The translations under genes were made by a program, and so were the position numbers. The notes beneath the pieces are model-generated. The model was given only the letters and a program-made list of their open reading frames with translations, did not search any database and was not told where the DNA came from. From Bryocella elongata (GTDB lineage Bacteria > Acidobacteriota > Terriglobia > Terriglobales > Acidobacteriaceae): a stretch of 64,000 bases of DNA. The stretch covers positions 496,001 through 560,000 of the forward strand of contig NZ_FNVA01000001.1 of NCBI RefSeq assembly GCF_900108185.1, written 5' to 3'. Positions 1-8,216 of the stretch are shown here, piece by piece. Numbering within the stretch: position 1 is the stretch's first letter; each line of letters begins with the position of its first letter.

Positions 1-1
1 G

Positions 2-346
2 ATTCTGCGCAACACGTATGCGGGGATACGCGGAGTAGACCCGGTGTTGATCGATGTGGCCAACGCACTGGGCATGACGGGGTGGCAGCGATTGACGAAG
101 GTAGAACTGCCGCTGGCGGCAAGCGTGATCCTTGCGGGCCTACGGACGGCGACGGTGACCTGCGTGGGCGTGGCGACGATTGCGGCGGCGATCGGAGCGG
201 GCGGCCTGGGCGAGCTGATCTTCCGCGGCGTGGCGAGCGTGGACAATGGGCTGGTGCTGGCGGGAGCGGTGCCTGCGGCTCTGCTGGCGCTTTGTGCGGA
301 CGGGGTGCTGGGGCTGATCGAGAAGCGGATGGTGGTGAGGCGATGA
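2..346 (+). CDS. osmoprotectant (glycine betaine/choline-type) ABC transporter permease, 5'-truncated by the window edge
   Basis: The inner-membrane channel subunit of an importer for quaternary ammonium osmoprotectants. The frame is open from base 2, so the N-terminus lies outside the window. The visible part has the EAA loop that contacts the ATPase (ALGMTGWQRLTKVELPLA), then a hydrophobic helix (TCVGVATIAAAIGAGGLGELI) and a final membrane segment ending in RR. This C-terminal half matches OpuCB/YehW-type permeases. Its TGA overlaps the ATG of the next gene, and the substrate-binding lipoprotein follows that, so the three are one operon. The ATPase is presumably upstream. The family is clear; the exact substrate is inferred. 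Confidence 0.85.
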   Translation: MLRNTYAGIRGVDPVLIDVANALGMTGWQRLTKVELPLAASVILAGLRTATVTCVGVATIAAAIGAGGLGELIFRGVASVDNGLVLAGAVPAALLALCADGVLGLIEKRMVVRR

Positions 347-1161
347 GCCCGAGGGCATCGATCGACGAGACGCTGGAGAAACTTGGGCGGCCGGGCTTGT
401 CGGACGAGACGATCGTGCTGCTGACACATTTGCTGGCACAGCTTCACTTTCCTGATCTGCAGGTGGAGCTCGTGGCGAAGGAAGAGTTGAAGTTCACGAC
501 GCTGGACGGGGCTACACACCGGATGTACCTGACGAACATGCTGGTAGAGTGCAGGCGTGAGCCTGAGGATCGCGCAGCCATCGTGGACCGTTACGTGCGT
601 GTGATCGCGGGGCGCGACTCGGAAGGGGAAATGAACTCGCTGGAAAATCTGGTGACCTTGGTGCGGGACGCACAGTTTCTCGGCGTGGTCCAGCAGGAAT
701 CCCCGATTGCAGCGCGTCATCTGATCGCAGATCTTTGGCTGGTACTTGCGCGCGACGGAGCGGAGTCGGTGACAACCTTGAGTAAGAAGGATGCCGAAGC
801 ACTCTCGGAGGATTTTGAGGCGCTTTTCAAGCGGGGCGAAGAGAACGTCCTTGAGCTACTCGAAGGGCTAACCGCCAGGCCTTATAGTGCCTCCTGCTAC
901 ACGTTTGAGACCGAGAATGTGTTCTACCTCTCGAGTGTCGTTGCGATGGACTTCTTGTGGGATCAGGTCGGTGCGCTTGTGGAGGGCGATGTGGTGCTGG
1001 GCGTCCCTGCCAGGGACACGTTACTGTTCTGTGGGGCGAACGACCGGGCGGGGATCGCGGAGTTGCGCGCGGAGGTGGACTACGTGATCAAGAACGGACA
1101 CCACTTGGTGTCCGACACGCTGCTACGCCGTGTGAATGGTCAGTGGCAGGTGTTTTCGTGA
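343..1161 (+). CDS. DUF1444-like protein inside the osmoprotectant operon
   Basis: A 272-residue soluble protein with no signal peptide or membrane segment. The order of conserved blocks (an early YLTNML helix, a middle LIADLWLVLARDG strand, and a late VGVLPxRDTLLFCG-like strand before an alpha-helical tail) resembles DUF1444 (YtpQ) proteins, whose role is unknown. I recognise this from sequence flavour, so the family call is moderate. The ATG at 343 sits in an ATGA overlap with the permease stop, and the gene ends in a GTGA overlap with the binding protein. It is therefore translationally coupled on both sides. A regulatory or accessory role in the importer is possible but not shown. Confidence 0.6.
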   Translation: MSPRASIDETLEKLGRPGLSDETIVLLTHLLAQLHFPDLQVELVAKEELKFTTLDGATHRMYLTNMLVECRREPEDRAAIVDRYVRVIAGRDSEGEMNSLENLVTLVRDAQFLGVVQQESPIAARHLIADLWLVLARDGAESVTTLSKKDAEALSEDFEALFKRGEENVLELLEGLTARPYSASCYTFETENVFYLSSVVAMDFLWDQVGALVEGDVVLGVPARDTLLFCGANDRAGIAELRAEVDYVIKNGHHLVSDTLLRRVNGQWQVFS

Positions 1162-2129
1162 GGGCGCTGACTGGTGTGCTGGTATGTTGTTCGCTGCTGA
1201 CCTCCTGCGCTCCGCCGCGGTCGTCGCACATCGTGATTGGCTCGAAGAACTTCACCGAGCAGGCTGTGCTGGGCGAGTTGCTGGCGCAGGAGATTGAGGC
1301 TTCGGGCGGGGGGCCAGTGGAGCGCCGGTTCTGGCTGGCGGGGAGCTATTTGTGCCAGCAGGCGCTGGTGGCGGACCGGATCGATGCGTATCCGGAGTAC
1401 ACCGGGACGGCGCTGACGGCGATCCTGAAGCAGCCTTTGCCGAAGCCGGGCACGTGCGATGAGGCTTGTGTGCACGCCAAGGTCGGCGAGCTGTATGAGC
1501 AGCGGTACAAGGTGCGCGAGGGGCCGGGCCTGGGGTTCGAGGACACGTTTGCGATGGTGGTGCGGGCGGAGGATGCGCGGCGGTATGGGCTGAGGAAGAT
1601 CTCGGATGTGGCGAAGCTGCAGAGCGGAGAAGCAGGTCTCTCCACTGCGGCGGCAAAGGGCGCCGCCTCCGGTCGAGATGACACCTCTTCTTCGCATGGG
1701 AATGGGCACCCGCTGCGGCTGGGAGTGGGGTATGAGTTTGCGGAGCGGCCGGATGGGCTGCGCGGACTCAGCGCGGCGTATGGTCTGCACTTTGCCGATG
1801 CTCCGCGGACGATGGAGCTGGGGCTGCTGTATCGGGCGCTGGCGGAGCGGCAGGTGGACATCGTCGCCGGGAACTCGACCGACGCGGCGATTGCAGGGCT
1901 GGGCTTCGTGGTGCTGGAGGACGATCGGCACTACTTTCCGCCGTACGAGGCTGTGCCGTTGGTGCGGGAGGATTCCTTGGCGCGCTGGCCGCAGATTGGC
2001 GTCGCGATGGCTCGGCTGGCAGGCAAGGTGAGCGCGGAGGATATGCGGGCGATGAACCTTGCGGTGGAGGTGAAGCATCAGGATGTGGGGGACGTGGTGC
2101 GGGCGTTCCGCGCGGCGCATGGGTTGTAG
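1158..2129 (+). CDS. osmoprotectant ABC transporter substrate-binding lipoprotein
   Basis: Binds glycine betaine, choline or a similar compound outside the cytoplasmic membrane and delivers it to the permease. The GTG start at 1158 overlaps the previous stop and gives a lipoprotein signal (VCCSLLTSC, Cys at about residue 16). The family motif IGSKNFTEQ follows, then the YPEYTGTAL block and a C-terminal EVKHQDVGDVVRAF helix typical of OpuAC-like proteins (OpuCC/OsmF). Between SDVAKLQ and LRLGVGYEF there is an extra low-complexity stretch of about 29 residues, roughly residues 155-184, not expected in the family. Its DNA looks like a short dispersed repeat (1632-1684). Last gene of the operon; 102 bp separate it from the next coding start. 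Confidence 0.85.
   Translation: MRALTGVLVCCSLLTSCAPPRSSHIVIGSKNFTEQAVLGELLAQEIEASGGGPVERRFWLAGSYLCQQALVADRIDAYPEYTGTALTAILKQPLPKPGTCDEACVHAKVGELYEQRYKVREGPGLGFEDTFAMVVRAEDARRYGLRKISDVAKLQSGEAGLSTAAAKGAASGRDDTSSSHGNGHPLRLGVGYEFAERPDGLRGLSAAYGLHFADAPRTMELGLLYRALAERQVDIVAGNSTDAAIAGLGFVVLEDDRHYFPPYEAVPLVREDSLARWPQIGVAMARLAGKVSAEDMRAMNLAVEVKHQDVGDVVRAFRAAHGL
1632..1684 (+). repeat. in-frame GCAG...GACA palindromic repeat copy inside the binding-protein gene
   Basis: Begins with GCAGGTCTC, contains an inner inverted repeat (GGCGGC / GCCGCC), and ends GAGATGACACC. The outer arms GTCTC and GAGAT can pair with a G-T wobble. It shares its ends with the copies at 8552 and 16890 and is read in frame as AGLSTAAAKGAASGRDDT, which explains the extra residues in this protein. 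Direct observation; membership in one repeat family is inferred from the shared ends. Confidence 0.55.
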
Positions 2130-2185
2130 GGATTAGGCGGGAAGAAGAAGGAATGCTGATTGAGTGGTGAGTCTGGGGGTTGGAG

Positions 2186-2223
2186 CATTCAGTTGCCAGA
2201 TGCCAGTGTTCCAGATGCCAGTG
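2186..2223 (+). repeat. degenerate period-15 repeat, copy A
   Basis: CATTCAGTT is followed by two exact copies of CCAGATGCCAGTG (2196-2208 and 2211-2223) spaced by two bases, giving a 15-base period. A second, diverged copy with the same leader and period lies at 17818-17856. It ends 8 bases before the likely DinB start codon. Function unknown. Confidence 0.6.
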
Positions 2224-2231
2224 GAGGCGTG

Positions 2232-2747
2232 ATGGAGAGACCGGGTGTCGAGCCGTGGCTTCGTGGCACATTGACCGAGGTGGATCCTGTGTTGCGGGCG
2301 GTGCTGCATGCGTTGGAGTTGGCTCGCGAGGATGCGGGCCGGTGGGCGGATGATCTCAGCGATGCGGAGGTCCATGTGCGGCCCGCGGGATTGCCGAGTG
2401 TAGCGTTTCATCTGCGGCACATGGTGCGGTCGTTGGATCGGCTATTGACCTATGCCGAGGGGCGGCAGCTGGATGAGGCGCAGCTGGCGGCATTGAAGAC
2501 CGAGATGGACGATGCCGTTACGGCAGAGCAGGTGCGGACCGAGTTTGCGGCAGGACTCGCACAGGCGGAAGAGCGGGTGAGGGCGTTTTCTCCGGTGCAG
2601 TTTGCGGAGGCTCGTGGTGTGGGGCGCAAGCAGCTTCCGACGACGGTGGCGGGGCTGCTGGTGCATTGCGCCGACCACACGCAGAGGCACTCCGGGCAGA
2701 TGGTGACGACGGCCAAGGTGGTGCTCGCGGGGCGGGCCGGCAATTAG
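2232..2747 (+). CDS. DinB-like four-helix metal-binding protein
   Basis: A 171-residue protein of the DinB/YfiT helical superfamily. These proteins coordinate a metal with three histidines, and some act as thiol-dependent transferases; the role here is unknown. The visible motifs are FHLRHMVRSLDRLLTYAEG in the N-terminal half and HCADHTQRHSGQM near the C-terminus, which supplies the usual late histidines (HxxxHxxH spacing). The ATG at 2232 is preferred over an upstream TTG in the same frame because it begins just before the first conserved helix; no strong ribosome binding site decides it. The repeat at 2186-2223 forms its leader. Confidence 0.75.
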   Translation: MERPGVEPWLRGTLTEVDPVLRAVLHALELAREDAGRWADDLSDAEVHVRPAGLPSVAFHLRHMVRSLDRLLTYAEGRQLDEAQLAALKTEMDDAVTAEQVRTEFAAGLAQAEERVRAFSPVQFAEARGVGRKQLPTTVAGLLVHCADHTQRHSGQMVTTAKVVLAGRAGN

Positions 2748-2857
2748 GTCTGGGGGGCTTGAGCATGTGATACTTTTTGCTGGGCGCTGGGCTCCGGAAG
2801 GCTTCTGAGGGCAGTCGGATTGACCGCGTCGTGGGGGTATCTGCATTGGGCAAGAGC

Positions 2858-3412
2858 ATGGTCCCGAACCGCCTGTTCTTTACGAAGGGCGTCGGCAAGC
2901 ACAAGGAGCGCCTGACCAGTTTCGAGCTGGCGCTGCGTGACGCGGGCATCGCGGCACAGAACCTGGTGCGGGTGTCGTCGATCTTTCCGCCCAACTGCAA
3001 GCTGATTCCGCGCAAGGAAGGTGTGAAGTACCTGAATGCGGGCGAGGTGGTGTTTGCGGTGATTGCGGAGAATGCCACGCGGGAAGCTCATCGGCTCGTG
3101 GCCAGCTCCATCGGTGTGGCGATTCCGACCGACAAGGAGACCTACGGCTACCTGAGCGAGCACCACAGCTTCGGCGAGAGCGAAGACCAGGCCGGCGACT
3201 ACGCCGAGGAGCTTGCGGCGGAGATGCTTGCGACCACGCTGGATGTGGAGTTCGACGCCGAGAAGAGCTGGGACGAGAAGAAGGAGATCTACCGGATCTC
3301 GAACAAGATTGTGCGCACCGCCAATGTGACGCAGTCGGCGGTGGGCGACAAGAACGGCCGCTGGACGACGACGATCGCGGCGGCGATCATGCTCTTCGAC
3401 GATCCCGCGTGA
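2858..3412 (+). CDS. pdaD: pyruvoyl-dependent arginine decarboxylase
   Basis: Converts arginine to agmatine, the first step of the agmatine route to putrescine. The protein is made as a proenzyme that cleaves itself between two serines, turning the second into the pyruvoyl cofactor. The expected site is present: residues 36-46 read [11 protein letters not shown], with Ser40-Ser41. The N-terminal block [20 protein letters not shown] and the later [11 protein letters not shown]-like segment also match. At 184 residues it is about the family length. The ATG at 2858 has no strong ribosome binding site, and TTG 2846 or GTG 2831 in frame are alternatives. Agmatine is then handled by the deiminase at 8217 and the amidase at 3510. 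Confidence 0.9.
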   Translation: MVPNRLFFTKGVGKHKERLTSFELALRDAGIAAQNLVRVSSIFPPNCKLIPRKEGVKYLNAGEVVFAVIAENATREAHRLVASSIGVAIPTDKETYGYLSEHHSFGESEDQAGDYAEELAAEMLATTLDVEFDAEKSWDEKKEIYRISNKIVRTANVTQSAVGDKNGRWTTTIAAAIMLFDDPA

Positions 3413-3437
3413 CGCCTGCCGGATCATGAATGTTTGC

Positions 3438-3467
3438 GAAAGGCGCTGGCAGTCCGCAGCGCCTTTC
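3438..3467 (+). terminator. strong stem-loop between pdaD and the amidase gene
   Basis: Perfect 11-bp stem GAAAGGCGCTG / CAGCGCCTTTC with an 8-base loop (3449-3456), starting 25 bases after the pdaD stop. There is no long T run, so it may be a weak terminator, an attenuator, or an RNA-stability element setting the ratio of the two enzymes. Confidence 0.55.
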
Positions 3468-3509
3468 CCGTGTCTGAAGCATCTGTTTTAAGGAAAGGAA
3501 GTTGAAATC

Positions 3510-4433
3510 ATGGCAAAGACAAAGGTGGCAGTGATCCAGATGGCGTGTGAGCCGTCCGTGGACGCCAATCTTGCGAAGGCTGTAGCTCGTGTGCGTGAGG
3601 CCGCGGAGGCCGGAGCGAAGCTGATCTGCCTGCCGGAACTGTTCCGTGCGCAGTACTTCTGCCAGCGCGAGGACCACGCGCTGTTCGACGTGGCCGAGTC
3701 CATTCCGGGGCCTTCGACGGCGGCACTCAGCGAAGTCGTGCGGGAGCACAAGATCGTCGTGGTGGCGAGCCTGTTCGAGCGCCGCGCTCCGGGGCTGTAT
3801 CACAACACGGCGGCGATCCTGGACCACACCAGCGACAAGCCGGACAACATCATGGCGATCTACCGGAAGATGCATATCCCGGACGATCCGCTGTACTACG
3901 AGAAGTTCTACTTCACGCCGGGCGACCTGGGCTTCAGCTCGCAGCGCACCTCGGCGGGTCCGATTGGCACGCTGGTGTGCTGGGACCAGTGGTATCCCGA
4001 AGGGGCGCGCCTGACGGCGCTGCGTGGCGCGGAGACGCTGTTCTTCCCCACGGCGATTGGCTGGCACCCCTCGGAGAAGGAAGAGTTTGGCGAGCGGCAG
4101 TACGACGCGTGGCAGACGATCCAGCGCGCGCATGCCATTGCCAACGGTGTGTGGGTGTGCGCGGTGAACCGCGTGGGCCATGAGCAGGGCGATGTGGAGA
4201 TCAACGGAGAACTCCTCAAGGGACCGGAGGGCGCGGGGCTCGAATTCTGGGGTGGAAGCTTCATCGCCGACCCGTTCGGGAGGATCATCGCCAAGGCCTC
4301 GCACGACAAGGAAGAGATCCTGTACGCGGAGCTGGACTCGAAGGAAGTGGAGATCACGCGCCAGCACTGGCCGTTCCTCCGCGACCGCCGGATCGATGCG
4401 TACGAGGGGATCACGAAGCGGTTCCTCGACTAG
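3510..4433 (+). CDS. aguB: N-carbamoylputrescine amidase (nitrilase superfamily)
   Basis: Hydrolyses N-carbamoylputrescine to putrescine, CO2 and ammonia. The nitrilase-superfamily triad is visible: Glu43 in CLPELF, Lys120 in YRKMHIPDDP and Cys157 in LVCWDQWYPEG. The DPLYYEKFYFTPGD and late WGGSFIADPFG blocks are those of the AguB branch. The length (307 residues) is normal. The ATG at 3510 follows AAGGAAAGG with good spacing. It lies directly after the arginine decarboxylase, and the missing middle enzyme, agmatine deiminase, is at 8217-9326, so the assignment is backed by context. Confidence 0.92.
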   Translation: MAKTKVAVIQMACEPSVDANLAKAVARVREAAEAGAKLICLPELFRAQYFCQREDHALFDVAESIPGPSTAALSEVVREHKIVVVASLFERRAPGLYHNTAAILDHTSDKPDNIMAIYRKMHIPDDPLYYEKFYFTPGDLGFSSQRTSAGPIGTLVCWDQWYPEGARLTALRGAETLFFPTAIGWHPSEKEEFGERQYDAWQTIQRAHAIANGVWVCAVNRVGHEQGDVEINGELLKGPEGAGLEFWGGSFIADPFGRIIAKASHDKEEILYAELDSKEVEITRQHWPFLRDRRIDAYEGITKRFLD

Positions 4434-4455
4434 GTTCATGAGCTAGGATTTTCTT

Positions 4456-4956
4456 ATGCAGTTTCTTCTTTCGCTCCTGCTGGCACTTGTTCCGATGCAG
4501 GCTGCTCCGGCGGCCGATGCGACCGCGCCTCCTGCTGGCGCGGTCGTTGTCGCTACGGCAGTTGGCAGCGGGGTGCAGATCTACGCCTGCCAGGTGCAGG
4601 ATGGGCAGCCGCAGTGGGTCTTCCAGGCTCCGGCAGCGGACCTGTTCGACCCGCAGACGCGGCAGCACGTCGGGGTACACGCTGCCGGGCCAAGCTGGAC
4701 CTGGGCCGACGGCAGCGCGCTGGCGGGCACGGTGAAGGCGAAGCAGGCGTCGCCGGACGCTCATGCGATTCCGTGGCTGTTGGTCGAGGTGCATTCGACC
4801 GGGAGCGAGGGCGTGCTGAGCCACGTGGCGTGGGTGCGGCGGTCGGAGACGCAGGCAGGGCAGGCGCCGGCGACCGGATGCGATGCCTCGCAGGTGGGCA
4901 CGAAGCTCAACGTGCCCTACCAGGCGCTGTATACGTTCTATCGCGCGGCGCAGTAG
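4456..4956 (+). CDS. exported DUF3455 protein
   Basis: A 166-residue protein with a clear Sec signal peptide (QFLLSLLLALVPMQAAPAADA). The mature part matches DUF3455: GVQIYACQ near the start, then WVFQAPAADLFD, WTWADGSALAG, IPWLLVEV, and a C-terminal PYQALYTFYRA. The domain appears in secreted or periplasmic proteins of bacteria and fungi; its function is unknown. The gene begins 22 bp after the amidase stop, so it may be co-transcribed, but there is no functional link I can name. Confidence 0.8.
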   Translation: MQFLLSLLLALVPMQAAPAADATAPPAGAVVVATAVGSGVQIYACQVQDGQPQWVFQAPAADLFDPQTRQHVGVHAAGPSWTWADGSALAGTVKAKQASPDAHAIPWLLVEVHSTGSEGVLSHVAWVRRSETQAGQAPATGCDASQVGTKLNVPYQALYTFYRAAQ

Positions 4957-5040
4957 GGCGGGCGCAGTGCCGAGGTTGGGTTACGCCGCACACCTTCGTG
5001 CCATGGAATGCGTCTCCTGACTACCGTAGGGTCGAAGGTG

Positions 5041-6510
5041 ATGGAGAACGCCGAGACGAAGTCCACAGCCGCCAGTCCCCGCGCTACGGCGGGGATGCAG
5101 GCGTTTCTGCTGGCCATTGTGCTGGCGGCGCCGGCGCTGCGTTGTCTGCAGCATCCTTACGTTACGGACAATGACATCTGGTGGCACCTGGCGACGGGCG
5201 ACTGGATCCGCGCACATCATGCTGTGCCTCACGTCGAGATCTTCTCGCGTGGAATCGCGGGCTCGCCCTGGCACGCGTACAGCTGGCTCTTTGAGCTGCT
5301 GGTGTCGTTTCTCTTCAGTGCACTGGGGCTGCGAGGCATGGTGCTGCTTACTGCGGGGCTGACGGTGGCGATCGCGGCGGCGTTGTTCCTCATGATCCAC
5401 CGCATTCAGCCGGACTTCAGCGTGGCGGCGGTGCTGACGTTCGTAGCGGGCTTCAGCATGATCCACATGGAGACGCCGCGCCCGTGGCTGTTCAGCATCC
5501 TGGCGCTGGTGCTGGAGGTGGACCTGCTGCTGCGCTCGCGCCGTGATGGCAAGGCCGCTCGCCTGCTGTGGCTGCCGGTGATCTTTGCCGTGTGGGCGAA
5601 CGTGCACATCCAGTTTCTCGATGGGTTGGTGGTGCTGTTCCTTGCGTGTGTCGAGAGTATTGCAGGGCTGCGGGTCGAATCGCTGCGGACGAAGCTGAGG
5701 CCTGCGGTGTTGATTCCGTTCTCGGTGGCTACGTTGCTGGCGACGCTGGTGAACCCTTACGGCTGGAGGCTGTATCAGGACGCCTTCGCGCTCTCCACGC
5801 AGAGCGGCGTGATGTCGAAGATTGGCGAGCTGCAGGCGATCCCTTTCCGGGATGCGATTGACTTCTCCGCGCTGGGGCTGCTGCTGGTGGCGACGGTGGT
5901 GCTCACGTCGCAGGGGAAGTTGATCTCGCTCGAGGCCGCGTGGCTGGGCTTTGCTGCGCTGGTGGCGTTTCGCTCGCAGAGAGATGTGTGGGTGCTGGCG
6001 ATCATGGCATCGGTGGCGATCGCTTCCGTGCGGTTTGAGCGGAAGAAGGAGACCGCGCCGCTGCCGGGCTGGGGTGGTGTGGTGGCGCTCGGAATGGCGG
6101 TTCTTGCGATGGTTGCGGGTTTCGGCCTCTTCGACGTGAGCAATGCGAAGCTCGGGCAGCTACAGGCCAAGGAGCTGCCGGTGCACGCGGTGGAGTTTGT
6201 GGAGCAGAGCCACCTTGCGGGGCCTCTGTACAACGACTTCGGCTGGGGCGGATATCTGCTGTGGTCTCTGCGTCAGCCCGTAGCGATCGATGGGCGGGCG
6301 GCGCTCTATGGCGACCAGCGGATCGACCGTTCGGTGAGCACATGGGAGGGACGTCCGAACTGGGCGTCGGACCCGCAGCTGCAGTCGGCGGGCATGGTGG
6401 TCGGGCCGGTGAACTCGCCGCTCACACAGCTGTTGCGGACGGACGGGCGCTTCCGGCTGGGGTACGAAGACAAGCTGGCCGTGGTGTTTGTGGCGGTGTC
6501 GAAGCCTTAG
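5041..6510 (+). CDS. polytopic membrane protein, possibly GT-C-like; function unknown
   Basis: About 489 residues with roughly ten hydrophobic segments and a soluble C-terminal part of about 130 residues. The first extracytoplasmic loop carries TDNDIWWHLATGDWI, and the C-terminal part has YNDFGWGGYLLWSL and DGRAALYGD. An acidic motif in the first loop of a many-helix protein is what GT-C glycosyltransferases show, but this is only an analogy. I recognise the protein as a recurrent acidobacterial hypothetical. The start is uncertain: ATG 5041 is chosen because it gives a short cytoplasmic tail before the first helix; an upstream in-frame start at 5008 is possible. Confidence 0.6.
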   Translation: MENAETKSTAASPRATAGMQAFLLAIVLAAPALRCLQHPYVTDNDIWWHLATGDWIRAHHAVPHVEIFSRGIAGSPWHAYSWLFELLVSFLFSALGLRGMVLLTAGLTVAIAAALFLMIHRIQPDFSVAAVLTFVAGFSMIHMETPRPWLFSILALVLEVDLLLRSRRDGKAARLLWLPVIFAVWANVHIQFLDGLVVLFLACVESIAGLRVESLRTKLRPAVLIPFSVATLLATLVNPYGWRLYQDAFALSTQSGVMSKIGELQAIPFRDAIDFSALGLLLVATVVLTSQGKLISLEAAWLGFAALVAFRSQRDVWVLAIMASVAIASVRFERKKETAPLPGWGGVVALGMAVLAMVAGFGLFDVSNAKLGQLQAKELPVHAVEFVEQSHLAGPLYNDFGWGGYLLWSLRQPVAIDGRAALYGDQRIDRSVSTWEGRPNWASDPQLQSAGMVVGPVNSPLTQLLRTDGRFRLGYEDKLAVVFVAVSKP

Positions 6511-6678
6511 CCGGTGTCTCTGGAACGGGGTACCGCATCCCGGGAATCTGATATCTCGAAAATTCTTTAGGGAAACAATTTCCAAGAGCACGTCGTCTCC
6601 TGTACAAAGTTAGCGCTCGAGTTTTGTATCGCCTTGCGTCACCCGGCGCAGGTTCAGCGTTCTTCAGGAGAAGCCTCG

Positions 6679-8133
6679 ATGTACCGCAACCTCCGCAGTC
6701 TCGTTCCCGCCCTCGCGCTCAGCCTTCTTCCCGCGATGTTCGCCCAAGCTCAGGCTCCGATGAAGCCTTCCGTGACGGGCGCAGTCCCGCCGAAGACCTG
6801 GGTCGACAAAGATACCGGCCACCGTGTGTGGCGACTCACCGATGAGCCTGGTTCGTCGGGCTTCTACTTCAATGTGAATGCCTACACGCCGGACCTGAAG
6901 ACGATGGTCTACACGGCGCCGGACGGCATTCATGGCTACGATCTTGCGACGCATAAGGCATGGCTGATCGTGCCGAATCCTCCGCGGCCGGCGCCCGGTC
7001 ATGATGGCGATCCGATCGCACAGGGGTATGACTTCCGCTTTGGCAATGTGCATGCGATCATCGCCGGGCGCGTGACGAACTCGGTGTTTTACTCGCAGGC
7101 CGACCCGGCGACGCGCACGGTGACGCTGTATAAAGCGGACGTCTATACGAAGAAGGTGACGCGGCTGTGCGATCTTCCCAAGGGCATGAGCGTGGCGACG
7201 ATCAATGCCGACGAGACGCTGGGCGCCGGCACCATGAATGACAAGCAGGACACCTCGCAGGATTACGGCGCGCAGCGGCGGAATCCCGCGGGGCAGAGCG
7301 GGCCTCTGGTGCAGCCGCTGAACAAGGGCGAGATGATGGAGCAGCGGCTGGCGGCGCGGATTCCGCTGACGCTCTACACGATCGAGCTGACGACAGGGAA
7401 GCTGCATCCGCTGCTGCATTCGACTGACTGGGTCAATCATCTGCTGTTCTCGCCCACGGATCCCACGCTGCTGATGTACTGCCACGAAGGTCCATGGCAG
7501 AAGGTCGACCGCATCTGGATGATCCATACGGATGCGACGCACAACACGCTCATCCACAAGCGCCGCATCGCGATGGAGATTGCGGGGCATGAGTTCTGGG
7601 GCCTCGACGGCAAGACCATCTGGTATGACTGGCAGCCGATCAAGGGGCAGGACTTTTATCTGGCGGGTTATGACCTCGCGACGGGCAAGCGCACGGCGTT
7701 CCACATGGATCGCAATGACTGGTCGATCCACTTCAACCTGACGAAGGACCTCGACGTCTTTACCGGCGACGGTGGCGATGTGGGGCAGGTGGCGAAGGCT
7801 CCAGATGGAGAGTGGATCGAGCTCTTCCATCCACACACGCTGAACACGACCGGGGCTCTGAACGATCCGGACTTCTTCCAGCCGGGGTACTTTACGCCGG
7901 AGCACCTGGTGAACATGAAGTGGCACGACTACCACCTGGAGCCGAATGTACGCTTCTCGCCGGACAAGTCGCTGGTGATCTTCACCAGCAATATGTTTGG
8001 GCCGGCGTATGTGATTGCGGTGGAGACGGCAAAGGCTACCGATGTGAAGCCGGGCGAGCTGATTTCGACGCCGGAGCTGGCGTCGAAGTACAACCCGAAG
8101 GAGCCGACGGACACGCACGCGATCGCAAAGTAG
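6679..8133 (+). CDS. secreted oligogalacturonate lyase (PL22)
   Basis: Splits unsaturated or saturated digalacturonate from pectin breakdown by beta-elimination. A signal peptide (LVPALALSLLPAMFAQAQA) leads into a seven-bladed propeller. Family hallmarks are visible: DKDTGHRVWRLTDEPGSS at the start, CHEGPW, GHEFWGLDGKTIWYDWQ in the middle, and a C-terminal KWHDYHLEPNVRFSPD that carries metal-binding histidines. ATG 6679 follows AGGAG; upstream codons in the open frame are not needed. The 484-residue length is somewhat longer than cytoplasmic PL22 enzymes, consistent with export. With the esterase at 16926 it suggests pectin use. Confidence 0.85.
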   Translation: MYRNLRSLVPALALSLLPAMFAQAQAPMKPSVTGAVPPKTWVDKDTGHRVWRLTDEPGSSGFYFNVNAYTPDLKTMVYTAPDGIHGYDLATHKAWLIVPNPPRPAPGHDGDPIAQGYDFRFGNVHAIIAGRVTNSVFYSQADPATRTVTLYKADVYTKKVTRLCDLPKGMSVATINADETLGAGTMNDKQDTSQDYGAQRRNPAGQSGPLVQPLNKGEMMEQRLAARIPLTLYTIELTTGKLHPLLHSTDWVNHLLFSPTDPTLLMYCHEGPWQKVDRIWMIHTDATHNTLIHKRRIAMEIAGHEFWGLDGKTIWYDWQPIKGQDFYLAGYDLATGKRTAFHMDRNDWSIHFNLTKDLDVFTGDGGDVGQVAKAPDGEWIELFHPHTLNTTGALNDPDFFQPGYFTPEHLVNMKWHDYHLEPNVRFSPDKSLVIFTSNMFGPAYVIAVETAKATDVKPGELISTPELASKYNPKEPTDTHAIAK

Positions 8134-8158
8134 CGCGGACGTTTTTCAACCTTGTCAC

Positions 8159-8198
8159 AGACACGTAACGCGACGCAGCTGCGTCGCGTTACGTGTCT
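8159..8198. promoter_or_regulatory. 40-bp perfect palindrome between the lyase and agmatine deiminase genes
   Basis: Each arm is 20 bases (8159-8178 and 8179-8198) with no spacer; the left arm begins AGACACGTAACGCGACGCAG. It lies 25 bp after the lyase stop and 18 bp before the deiminase start. No T run follows on either strand, so it is not a standard intrinsic terminator. It could be a cruciform, a dyad operator, or a repeat element. Confidence 0.75.
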
Positions 8199-8216
8199 CT
8201 GCGAGAATAAGAAGGA

